Assembly (NCBI GenBank): GCA_002390745.1
Contig: DGQK01000062.1
Location: 59,074-117,553, forward strand
Source of the DNA: Bacteroidetes bacterium UBA4416
Lineage (GTDB): Bacteria; Bacteroidota; Bacteroidia; B-17B0; Aurantibacillaceae
DNA length: 58,480 bases
Direction: 5' to 3'
Position numbers and translations under genes: made by a program. Position 1 is the stretch's first letter. Every line of letters begins with the position of its first letter. The notes under the pieces are model-generated. The model searched no databases. It was not told where the DNA came from and was given only the letters and a program-made list of their open reading frames with translations. Positions 46,644 to 53,716 of the stretch are shown here, piece after piece.

Positions 46644-46680
46644 GGACTTCAATCGCCTGGAGTCATTCCACAACCTGACC

Positions 46681-46734
46681 CGATGTCAGCGCAGAGCTTC
46701 GCTACGAAGACAAAGGTATTGAGAGTTGACATCG
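46681..46734. repeat. Nested inverted repeats between convergent genes
   Basis: Outer arms CGATGTCA (46681-46688) and TGACATCG (46727-46734) enclose an inner hairpin CTTCG-CTA-CGAAG (46697-46709). The element lies in the 202-base gap between sulfotransferase 4 and hydroxylase A, which shows nothing else. Without a T run it is not a classic terminator. Confidence 0.5.
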
Positions 46735-46845
46735 TTATCTGCTTGTGTATGTTTTGGGCACCGCGGAGGGCCTGCTTTCGGGCTCTGACGATATGTGGTG
46801 ATTGCTGCGGTTCTTTACCTTGCAGGAACAGACACGGCAAAGGAA

Positions 46846-47625
46846 CTAAATCCTTCGCGTCCCTGGCCTAACATGATCCCTGTAAATCATCCTGTAAAGC
46901 CCGTTGCGGCAGCGAATGGCCATAAAGGCAAAAGGCACCAACATAAAGCCGGCGATCTTCTGAAGCCACAGGGGCGATTTATACAACAGCACAAAGGCTT
47001 CCGCACGTTTCTGCAAAAACAGGGAAGCAATCACCGTAGAAGAAATATAATGCTTGCGCCTGCGGTATTCGGGCCGGATCACATCAAATAAAAAGATGAA
47101 ACGGTTTTGCCGGCTATGGTTGACGGCTTCGTGGTTATTGGCATCCACAAACACCAGCAGTTTTCCTTCCTCCCAGCTCCTCCACTCGTCCTTCACACGG
47201 AAGCCGGATTCAGGCATCTGCGCCGGGATGTCGAGGCCCAGGTGGCAGCGGAAGATCCCGTTGGTATCGCCGCAGTGCGCCTTGATGCAAGCGCCTCCCT
47301 TCAGCATGTTGAAGGACGCCGACACCAGGCCGTCGATGGAGCGGATGAGCTGCACCGTTTGCGGAAAGTATTTGTAGTGTTCATAGAGGTCGATCGTCCA
47401 GGATTTGAGGGCAATGGTCTTCCAGCTGTCGAGCTGCTGCACCATCGTTGTGTTGAAATAGCTCTGAAGGTGGTGCTCCCTGAGGTAATTTTCCAACTCG
47501 CTTTTGATGACGGGATAATGCGCTTCTATCCTTGCCGCAAAATCCTGTTGGGCAGGATCGTAAAAAGCAGGCTCAGGTCCTTTGTACTCTTCCCTGCTGT
47601 ATAAACTGAACCAAAGCTTCGGCAT
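46846..47625 (-). CDS. Aspartyl/asparaginyl beta-hydroxylase family protein A
   Basis: Fe(II)/2-oxoglutarate dioxygenase of the PF05118 type. Iron ligands H117 (CIKAHCGDTN) and H165 (ANNHEAV) and 2-oxoglutarate-binding R175 are spaced 48 and 10 residues apart, close to the 46 and 10 of mammalian AspH; RCHLGL at 126-131 is also diagnostic. A hydrophobic segment at about 220-240 could bind membrane, as in the lipid A hydroxylase LpxO of the same superfamily. It is divergent from a second member 35 bases away. Substrate unknown: a lipid, peptide or small molecule. Confidence 0.83.
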   Translation of the reverse strand: MPKLWFSLYSREEYKGPEPAFYDPAQQDFAARIEAHYPVIKSELENYLREHHLQSYFNTTMVQQLDSWKTIALKSWTIDLYEHYKYFPQTVQLIRSIDGLVSASFNMLKGGACIKAHCGDTNGIFRCHLGLDIPAQMPESGFRVKDEWRSWEEGKLLVFVDANNHEAVNHSRQNRFIFLFDVIRPEYRRRKHYISSTVIASLFLQKRAEAFVLLYKSPLWLQKIAGFMLVPFAFMAIRCRNGLYRMIYRDHVRPGTRRI

Positions 47626-47627
47626 GA

Positions 47628-47657
47628 TTGATAAATGTATGATTTTTTTTATATTTG
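47628..47657 (+). promoter_or_regulatory. Promoter of hydroxylase B, predicted leaderless
   Basis: TTG (47628-47630), exactly 19 bases, TATATTTG (47650-47657), then ATG after only 3 bases (47661). The full consensus is matched and the transcript should begin at the start codon. Confidence 0.65.
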
Positions 47658-47660
47658 AGT

Positions 47661-48326
47661 ATGGAATTCACCGAAAAAAATCCACAGTACTTTTATAGCG
47701 TTGATGAGCTTCCCGGGCTGAAAATACTGGAAGAGAACTACGCCGTTATCCTCGGGGAGCTGACAAATCTCCGGAAGAATTCCCGGAACGGCTTCTGGGT
47801 GGAAAGCTTTCCCGGTTACCTCAGCCCCGAGAGCAAGAACAAGTGGAAGGTATTCACCTTTCAGTTCTTTGGGATAAAGCATCCTACCAACTGCCTCCTT
47901 TGTCCTGAAACGTATAAAACGCTGAAGCAGATTCCGGGACTCGTATCCGCCGATTTCTCCTACCTTCCGGCACATACTCATATCAAGCCGCACGTGGGCT
48001 TTACCAAAATGGTGCTGCGCGCGCACCTCGGCCTCATCATCCCGGGGCAGTGCGCCCTGCGCGTAGGCGACCAGGTGAAGAGCTGGGAGCCCGGGAAAGT
48101 ACTATGCTTTGATGATTCTTTTGAGCATGAAGCCTGGAACAAAAGCGACGAGGACCGCTTTGTGCTGATGCTCGACATTGCCAATCCCCGTTGGAATTAT
48201 TCTGCCGACGAGATCAACCGCTATAAGATAGAAACCCTGCGCGAGCCCTTTATGCTGGATATGTTCCCGAAAGAGAAATGGCTGCATTTCCTGGAAGTGG
48301 GCGAATTTGATGTGTTCCCGTCTTAA
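47661..48326 (+). CDS. Aspartyl/asparaginyl beta-hydroxylase family protein B
   Basis: 221 residues. Ligands H111 (IKPHVGF), H156 (DDSFEHEAWN) and R166 fit the PF05118 pattern with spacings of 45 and 10; AHLGLIIP is the second-sphere motif. No membrane segment, so soluble. The ATG at 47661 is chosen over an in-frame TTG at 47655, which falls inside the -7 box. It is divergent from hydroxylase A and converges with the GNAT gene of the KAS III operon. Substrate unknown. Confidence 0.85.
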   Translation: MEFTEKNPQYFYSVDELPGLKILEENYAVILGELTNLRKNSRNGFWVESFPGYLSPESKNKWKVFTFQFFGIKHPTNCLLCPETYKTLKQIPGLVSADFSYLPAHTHIKPHVGFTKMVLRAHLGLIIPGQCALRVGDQVKSWEPGKVLCFDDSFEHEAWNKSDEDRFVLMLDIANPRWNYSADEINRYKIETLREPFMLDMFPKEKWLHFLEVGEFDVFPS

Positions 48327-48429
48327 GGGAAATTCCCGTTGCAGCACCGGATCAATAGCCGGATAGCATGAAATTACCCGACCGGTGACAGCAGTGACGG
48401 ATATACTCTTATTTCAGATTTTGGGCAGG

Positions 48430-49053
48430 CTACTGCGAACGTCCGCGCAAATACGCATTCACCTCATCCACTAAATTATCAGCCGGCTCTGCTTCCATCT
48501 TAAATTCAGCATCATCCTGATGCAGGATACCGGCCGCTCTGATCAGCTTTTTACAATGGCTCATGTATTTTTCTTTGGAGAGGTAAAGCTTATAGTAATT
48601 GCCATCCGGCGTTTTCTCTTTGATCTCGTAGCCCAGCATAAAATTAAAGTCGAGCGCGCGCTTGTTATCGCAGGCAACGGTGGCCACAGACGCTTCGCCT
48701 GTTTTGAAGATCTCGAACACCGCCTGCAACAGCGTAAGCGAGGCAAATGCCGGAATGGGTGTTCCCCAATAGTCTTTTTCCCAGATAAAAATACCGCCTT
48801 CCGCCACGCGCGAATCGGGCTCCGTATCCTTGCAGTTAATGAGCCCTATTTTTTTGCCCTGGTGTTCGATCAGGAAATAGTAGTTAAATTTATTGTTGAT
48901 CTTCTCAAACCACCTGAGCTGCATCGCCGGCGTAATATAGTCGCGAAACTGCATGGTATTGCGGATGAATTCCTGGTTGCGCCAGTAGCGCAGGGTTTCC
49001 AGGTGCTCCGGCTTCAGCCTGTGGTATGTAACACCGTATTGCCTGACGATCAT
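48430..49053 (-). CDS. GNAT N-acyltransferase, PseH/RimJ-like
   Basis: 207 residues with the pattern LRYWRNQEFIRNTMQFRDYITPAMQLRWFEKI, characteristic of GNAT enzymes that acylate amino sugars (PseH-like), and an acyl-CoA/ACP loop region about 95-115. The ATG at 49053 overlaps the GT2 stop codon as ATGA, so it is the last gene of the six-gene operon; longer upstream starts are rejected. It could transfer the acyl group made by the upstream KAS III/ACP/SDR enzymes onto an amino sugar. Family firm, acceptor inferred. Confidence 0.82.
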   Translation of the reverse strand: MIVRQYGVTYHRLKPEHLETLRYWRNQEFIRNTMQFRDYITPAMQLRWFEKINNKFNYYFLIEHQGKKIGLINCKDTEPDSRVAEGGIFIWEKDYWGTPIPAFASLTLLQAVFEIFKTGEASVATVACDNKRALDFNFMLGYEIKEKTPDGNYYKLYLSKEKYMSHCKKLIRAAGILHQDDAEFKMEAEPADNLVDEVNAYLRGRSQ

Positions 49054-49973
49054 AAGGTATCCTTTACATAGAACGGCGGTTTGTTGCTCTGCATCATCAG
49101 CATGTTGCCCAGGTACTGGCCGATAATTGCCAGGCACAGCAGGATGAGCCCTGTACTGAAAAGGATCGACACAATGATGGAGGTATAACCGGAAGGCGTT
49201 TTGAATATGATCTTCCGCAGGAAATAAATAAACCCGATAAAAAAACTGGTGCAGGACATGAGGATACCGAAAGCCTTTACCAGTTTCAGCGGCAACGTCG
49301 TGCTCAGCATCATAACATTGGCCCCCAGGAAAAATAATTTTTTATAGCTGTAGCCCGACATCACTTTTTGGGACGCATGAAAGGGCGTCTGAAGAACGCC
49401 GATGCTGGCCGTGTACCACAGGATCAGCTCATCGATCACAAACAGGTGATTGTAGTGCGAAGTGATCTTTGCTACGAGGTCTTTCTTCAGTGCCCTGAAA
49501 CTGGACCCGATACCGGCATGCGGATTCTCTATTTTGGAAAGGCGTTTATACAGGTTCGTCACGATCTTGCGGGTGAGCGATTTCTTTTTTGCATTGCTGG
49601 GAATAGCATACACCATATCTTTAGCGGTAGTCGTGATGGAATCGTATAATTTCAGGATGTCTTTGGGATCATGTTCGAAATCATCGTCGATCGTCACCAC
49701 GATGGCCCCCGAAGCGTTGCTGAAGCCGCATAGCGTGGCTTTGTGCTGCCCGAAATTTTTAGCCAGGGAGAAGGCCTTGACATGGCTCAGCGCCTTGCCC
49801 GTGTCTTTGATGATCTGCCAGCTGTGGTCGCTGCTGCAATCGTCTATAACAATGATCTCGAACGAATGCCCCGCCTGCGTAAGCAGCGTGTGCACCTCGC
49901 TCATGAGCCTTGCAATGCAGGATGCAGCATTGAACACCGGTATGATGACTGAAATATCTTTTTCTCCTTCCAT
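49050..49973 (-). CDS. GT2 glycosyltransferase with C-terminal membrane helices (GtrB/ArnC-like)
   Basis: GT-A domain with ISVIIPVFNAASCIARL at the N-terminus, IVIDDCSSD and the metal-binding VTIDDDFEHDP, followed by two membrane helices (about 227-250 and 262-290) and YLGNMLM near the end. This is the architecture of polyprenyl-phosphate glycosyltransferases that load a sugar onto undecaprenyl phosphate. It lies 3 bases after the SDR stop and overlaps the GNAT gene. It links the acyl-synthesis genes to a sugar carrier. Confidence 0.9.
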   Translation of the reverse strand: MEGEKDISVIIPVFNAASCIARLMSEVHTLLTQAGHSFEIIVIDDCSSDHSWQIIKDTGKALSHVKAFSLAKNFGQHKATLCGFSNASGAIVVTIDDDFEHDPKDILKLYDSITTTAKDMVYAIPSNAKKKSLTRKIVTNLYKRLSKIENPHAGIGSSFRALKKDLVAKITSHYNHLFVIDELILWYTASIGVLQTPFHASQKVMSGYSYKKLFFLGANVMMLSTTLPLKLVKAFGILMSCTSFFIGFIYFLRKIIFKTPSGYTSIIVSILFSTGLILLCLAIIGQYLGNMLMMQSNKPPFYVKDTL

Positions 49974-49976
49974 CGT

Positions 49977-50726
49977 TTAATTGAAGCCAAGCGTTAAGCC
50001 CCCATCCATTTTTAAGCAGGTTCCTGTCACCCATTTGGAAGCATCGGAAATAAAATAGGCCAGGGCCTGTGCAATATCTTCTGGCTGCCCTACTCCCAGC
50101 GGATACTGAGCAATGAGCTTATCCATCTCGCCCGCATTGATCGCCGCATCCACCGTACTTTCAAAAATAGCAGTGTTCACCAGCGCAGGCTGCAGCACAT
50201 TCACCCGGATCTTTTTCGGGATGAGCTCCAGCGCGAGCACTTTGGCATAGCCTTCGAGCGCCGCTTTGGAGCTGATGTAAGGGCCGCCGCCAAAATAGGC
50301 ATGCAGGGTTGATACTGACGAAATAAACGCGACTGAGGCCGCCTGGTTGAGCTTCTTTTGCTTTAATAATTCAGCCACCGTATGCACCGCCGAAAAATAA
50401 TTAACAGAGAATACATCCTGCAATTGCTTATCGCGGATAAATTTTACAGGAACCGGCAATACTTTTCCACAGGCATGCACCAGGCCATCCACTGAAGGCA
50501 CAGCACTTATGAGCCTTTCGATGTCGGCTTGCAGAGTGAGGTCTGCTGCAACAAGCTGATGACCGGCATGCGGCGTGAGGAGCGCAAATGTTTCCTTCAG
50601 CTTTTCTTCGTTTCGCGCGGTGATCACAACGCTGGCGCCCAGCTGGCTGAACAGTACCGCAGTGGCCCTTCCGATACCGGAAGAAGCGCCTGTGATTAAA
50701 ATGGTTTTATGCTGCAGTGAGATCAA
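49977..50726 (-). CDS. SDR family oxidoreductase (FabG-like)
   Basis: NAD(P)H-dependent reductase. From the TTG at 50726 the dinucleotide motif TGASSGIG is at 12-19, N109, S137, and Y150-x-x-x-K154 in GPYISSKAAL complete the SDR tetrad; the C-terminus KMDGGLTLGFN is FabG-like. The TTG overlaps the KAS III B stop codon as TTGA, giving the usual ~249 residues; an ATG at 50786 would add 20 residues inside the preceding gene. In this operon it most likely reduces a 3-oxoacyl-ACP to 3-hydroxyacyl-ACP. Confidence 0.87.
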   Translation of the reverse strand: MISLQHKTILITGASSGIGRATAVLFSQLGASVVITARNEEKLKETFALLTPHAGHQLVAADLTLQADIERLISAVPSVDGLVHACGKVLPVPVKFIRDKQLQDVFSVNYFSAVHTVAELLKQKKLNQAASVAFISSVSTLHAYFGGGPYISSKAALEGYAKVLALELIPKKIRVNVLQPALVNTAIFESTVDAAINAGEMDKLIAQYPLGVGQPEDIAQALAYFISDASKWVTGTCLKMDGGLTLGFN

Positions 50727-51784
50727 GGAAGTTCGATTAAAGGTAAACAAACAATGCTTTTTGTATGGAGAAGGACGCTTCCCCACGAAAAGCCAACGCC
50801 GAAGCCGCAGAGACAGAGCCTGAGCTCTCCGGATGCCAGGGCCTCCGCTGCTTCCGTGATCATCGTCAGCGGAATGGACGCCGAGCTGGTGTTGCCGTAT
50901 TTTTCGAGGGAATACAAGACTTTTCTGGTGTCGGTAATTTTTAATTTTTTGCGCACCGATTCGTTGATGAGCCTGTTGGCCTGGTGGAACACAAAAAAAT
51001 CGGTATTCTCCAGGGTTTGACCGGCGGCTTCATACAGCCCGCGGATGTTGGGCGCTACTTCCCGCAAAGCAAAATTAAAGATGCCCACTCCGTCGAGTTT
51101 CAGGTGGCGCTTTTCGCGCGCAATGCCCGGCTCTATTTCCATCAGCTGAAAGGTTGTTTCATCGATCCCGTTCCTCGACCCACCATGCTCAATGTTGATG
51201 GCATCTTTTCCGGAACCGTCCGATCCCATATTGAAATACATGGTTCCGGCAGAAGGATCATATTCCAATGCGGTCGCCGAACCTGCATCGCCAAACAAAG
51301 GATAGGCGCTTTTATCGGTATAGGCTGTGGACACGGTAGACTTATCGCCTACCAGCAACAGGCCTCTTTTCAATTGCCCGGAGCTCAGCAAATTTCCAAG
51401 CACATACAGGCCGTATACATAGCCCGAACAACCCAGGTTAATGTCAAAAGCCAGGCAGGATTTGTTGAGCCCCAGCCTGTTCTGCAGGATCACGGCCGAG
51501 CCCGGAATAAAATAATCGGGCGATTGCGTTACCACGATCACCGCATCGATGCTTTCTTTTTCCCAGCCAAGCTTATTCATCAGTTGCACAGCGGGCTCAT
51601 AGCACAGGTCGGAGGTCGACTGGTGTTTCCCGGCCACACGGCGTTCCCGGATCCCTGTCGTTTTGATGAAAAGCTCACGCTCGGGCATTTCAATATGCCC
51701 GTATTCCAGGTTGGAATAGGTAAGCACAGGTACTGCCGCAGCAATGCCCCTCAATGAAATGCTATGGACGGAAACAACGCTCAT
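50723..51784 (-). CDS. 3-oxoacyl-ACP synthase III homologue B
   Basis: KAS III/thiolase-fold condensing enzyme with a full catalytic triad: C119 in DINLGCSGYVYG, H267 in FFVFHQANR, N298 in KYGNTSSASIP. Length 353 is slightly longer than FabH. It starts on the ATGA overlap with the ACP gene. With the second KAS III of this operon it probably performs a specialised Claisen condensation on the neighbouring ACP rather than housekeeping fatty-acid initiation. Confidence 0.9.
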   Translation of the reverse strand: MSVVSVHSISLRGIAAAVPVLTYSNLEYGHIEMPERELFIKTTGIRERRVAGKHQSTSDLCYEPAVQLMNKLGWEKESIDAVIVVTQSPDYFIPGSAVILQNRLGLNKSCLAFDINLGCSGYVYGLYVLGNLLSSGQLKRGLLLVGDKSTVSTAYTDKSAYPLFGDAGSATALEYDPSAGTMYFNMGSDGSGKDAINIEHGGSRNGIDETTFQLMEIEPGIAREKRHLKLDGVGIFNFALREVAPNIRGLYEAAGQTLENTDFFVFHQANRLINESVRKKLKITDTRKVLYSLEKYGNTSSASIPLTMITEAAEALASGELRLCLCGFGVGFSWGSVLLHTKSIVCLPLIELP

Positions 51785-52020
51785 GCTTTCGCTTTTTCCG
51801 CGACGATGTTGTAAAGGTCCCTCACGGTTTGTGTATTTTTAAGATCGTCCGCATTAAGCTGCACATCAAAATTGGCATCCACAAAGGCGATGATGATGAG
51901 GGCATACATCGAGCTCCAGTTTTTTATCTCCCTGTAATTGGTGTCAGGAAATACCGTTCCCGGTTCTACCTCTTCAAATTCGGCCACCAACTGGTCGGTA
52001 AATTCTTCTGCTGATATCAT
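51781..52020 (-). CDS. Dedicated acyl carrier protein
   Basis: 79 residues, acidic and helical. The phosphopantetheine attachment site normally DSL reads W-S36-S37-M in NWSSMYALI, with S37 as the likely modified serine; the Asp before it is replaced by Ser. Helix III (LKNTQTVRDLYNIV) fits the family. It is encoded between two KAS III genes, so it almost certainly carries their intermediates. Confidence 0.85.
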   Translation of the reverse strand: MISAEEFTDQLVAEFEEVEPGTVFPDTNYREIKNWSSMYALIIIAFVDANFDVQLNADDLKNTQTVRDLYNIVAEKAKA

Positions 52021-52034
52021 ATCTGTTTTATAGT

Positions 52035-53015
52035 TTAATAATCAATAATTGTTGCTCCCCAGCTGTAGCCGATGCCAAAGCCGGCAAGCATGACCCGCAT
52101 GCCTCTTTTCAGGACACCTTGCTGCACGGCATCATGCAGGGCGTTTGGAATGGTTGAAGATACAGAGTTACCAAAGTTTTCGATATTCACAAAAAATTTC
52201 TCTTTGGGTATCCTGCATTTCTTGCGGATCACCTCCAGCATAAAAGCGCTGGCTTGGTGAAACACATACAGGTCAATGTCTTCGGAGGTATACCCGTATT
52301 TCTCCAGGATGTCGCTCACAAGGCCGGGCACCGTTCTCACCGCAAATAAAAAAATCTCGGTGCTGTTCATCTTCATATGGCCGTAGGGCAGGTTTGTTTC
52401 CTGCAGGTACTCCACAGTGGCCGGGTTGCGCGTTCCGCTGTGGTCTACAATGAGGTTATGGTAGCCTGCACCGTCCGTGCCGAAAATAAAGTGCTGCCTG
52501 CTGTTGCCTTTTGTAAGGATCGTGGCTGTGCCGATATCGCTGAAAATGCTCCGCAGCTCAAGGTCATCCTGGTGGCATACCTTGGTTGGATTGTCGGAGG
52601 TTAGCAGCAGCACCTTCTTCGCAATGCCGCCCTCCATCATGCCATGCGCAATGCCAAGCCCGTAGATATACCCTGAGCAGCCGTAAGGCAGATCGATGCA
52701 TGCCGTATGTTTGCCAAGCCCCAGGCGATGCTGAATAAGGCAGGATGTAGAAGGCCCCTTGTGATCAAAACCTTCGGAACAAAAGATAAGAAAATCAATG
52801 CCCGCAAGATCGGTCACATGTTCCGAGAACAGGTTTTGTGCAGCCTTCACGGCAACATCCGATGGCATTTCTCCCTCCGCAGAAAGATAGCGCCTGCTGA
52901 TCCCTGTATTTTTAAAAATCTGTTCGCCGGAAGTATTGAACCGGGCCGCCAGATCATCGTTTGTGAGTTGTGTTGCGGGGAGGTAAACGGCAATATGATC
53001 CAGAAAAATGCCCAT
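52035..53015 (-). CDS. 3-oxoacyl-ACP synthase III homologue A
   Basis: First gene of the six-gene operon. KAS III fold with triad C113 in DLPYGCSGYIYG, H253 in LYVFHQASA and N283 in NFGNSVSSTIP, all retained. It is clearly related to but distinct from homologue B, suggesting two successive or differently primed condensations. Fourteen bases separate it from the ACP gene. A possible promoter box with one mismatch (TAAATTTA) lies just upstream. Confidence 0.9.
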   Translation of the reverse strand: MGIFLDHIAVYLPATQLTNDDLAARFNTSGEQIFKNTGISRRYLSAEGEMPSDVAVKAAQNLFSEHVTDLAGIDFLIFCSEGFDHKGPSTSCLIQHRLGLGKHTACIDLPYGCSGYIYGLGIAHGMMEGGIAKKVLLLTSDNPTKVCHQDDLELRSIFSDIGTATILTKGNSRQHFIFGTDGAGYHNLIVDHSGTRNPATVEYLQETNLPYGHMKMNSTEIFLFAVRTVPGLVSDILEKYGYTSEDIDLYVFHQASAFMLEVIRKKCRIPKEKFFVNIENFGNSVSSTIPNALHDAVQQGVLKRGMRVMLAGFGIGYSWGATIIDY

Positions 53016-53205
53016 AGGTTGTCAGGTAAATTTATACAATAACAGGCATATAAATTACTTTTCATCTATCTTTTTTTTGGTCGTTTGCCCCAATACCTTT
53101 TCCCTCACAAAAACATAGCTTTCACGAACTACTTTTCTGTTTTATTTGGCGCTATCTAAAAAATAACTACTTTAGGGGTAATCAATATTTCTTAAACCCG
53201 CAACT

Positions 53206-53598
53206 ATGAAAAAACTTTTATCACTCGTTTGCCTTTCTTTACTCATGCTTTCCGTAAAAGCATACGCACAATCCAACACCACCTGGACCATTAAGGACAA
53301 TGTTCAAAAAGGATTCTTTAGAACAGCCACCACATTCAATACGCATTTCAGCGGCTTTGCAAATAAAGCGCAGGCCGATGCCCTGATCCAGAAGATCAAA
53401 ACACAACCCGACGTGAGCTCTGCAACCGTTTCCAATGCCGATGCCAACGGCAATTGCGATGTAGTTCTTGTAATGCGCTCGGCGCATGATAAAAAGCACT
53501 ACCTCGGCATGGCTCAGAAATTAGGCGTTCAGTACGTGGAAGTGAACGGCAAGAAAAAAACGCCGGCACAATGGCTGGAAGGCAAAGAGAAAAAATAA
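53206..53598 (+). CDS. Small secreted protein, heavy-metal-associated-like fold
   Basis: 130 residues with signal peptide (MKKLLSLVCLSLLMLSVKAY). The mature part has a beta-alpha-beta rhythm (FNTHFSGFANKAQADALIQKIKTQPDVSSATV) that recalls small ferredoxin-like domains, but there is no CxxC metal motif. Not recognised as a named family. It stands alone between the KAS III operon start (divergent) and a strong terminator. Confidence 0.6.
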   Translation: MKKLLSLVCLSLLMLSVKAYAQSNTTWTIKDNVQKGFFRTATTFNTHFSGFANKAQADALIQKIKTQPDVSSATVSNADANGNCDVVLVMRSAHDKKHYLGMAQKLGVQYVEVNGKKKTPAQWLEGKEKK

Positions 53599-53620
53599 TC
53601 ATTCCGTATGATCCGGAAAA

Positions 53621-53655
53621 GCGTCGTCACGATATATCGTGACGACGCTTTTTTT
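53621..53655 (+). terminator. Strong terminator with 28-base perfect palindrome
   Basis: GCGTCGTCACGA - TATA - TCGTGACGACGC followed by seven T. It begins 22 bases after the stop codon of the small secreted protein. The complete symmetry of 28 bases is longer than the other terminators of the window. Confidence 0.92.
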
Positions 53656-53716
53656 ATGAAGAATAATCCTATATTTAACCTTTAAACCAACGATTACCTC
53701 TTAGTATTTACGCTGA

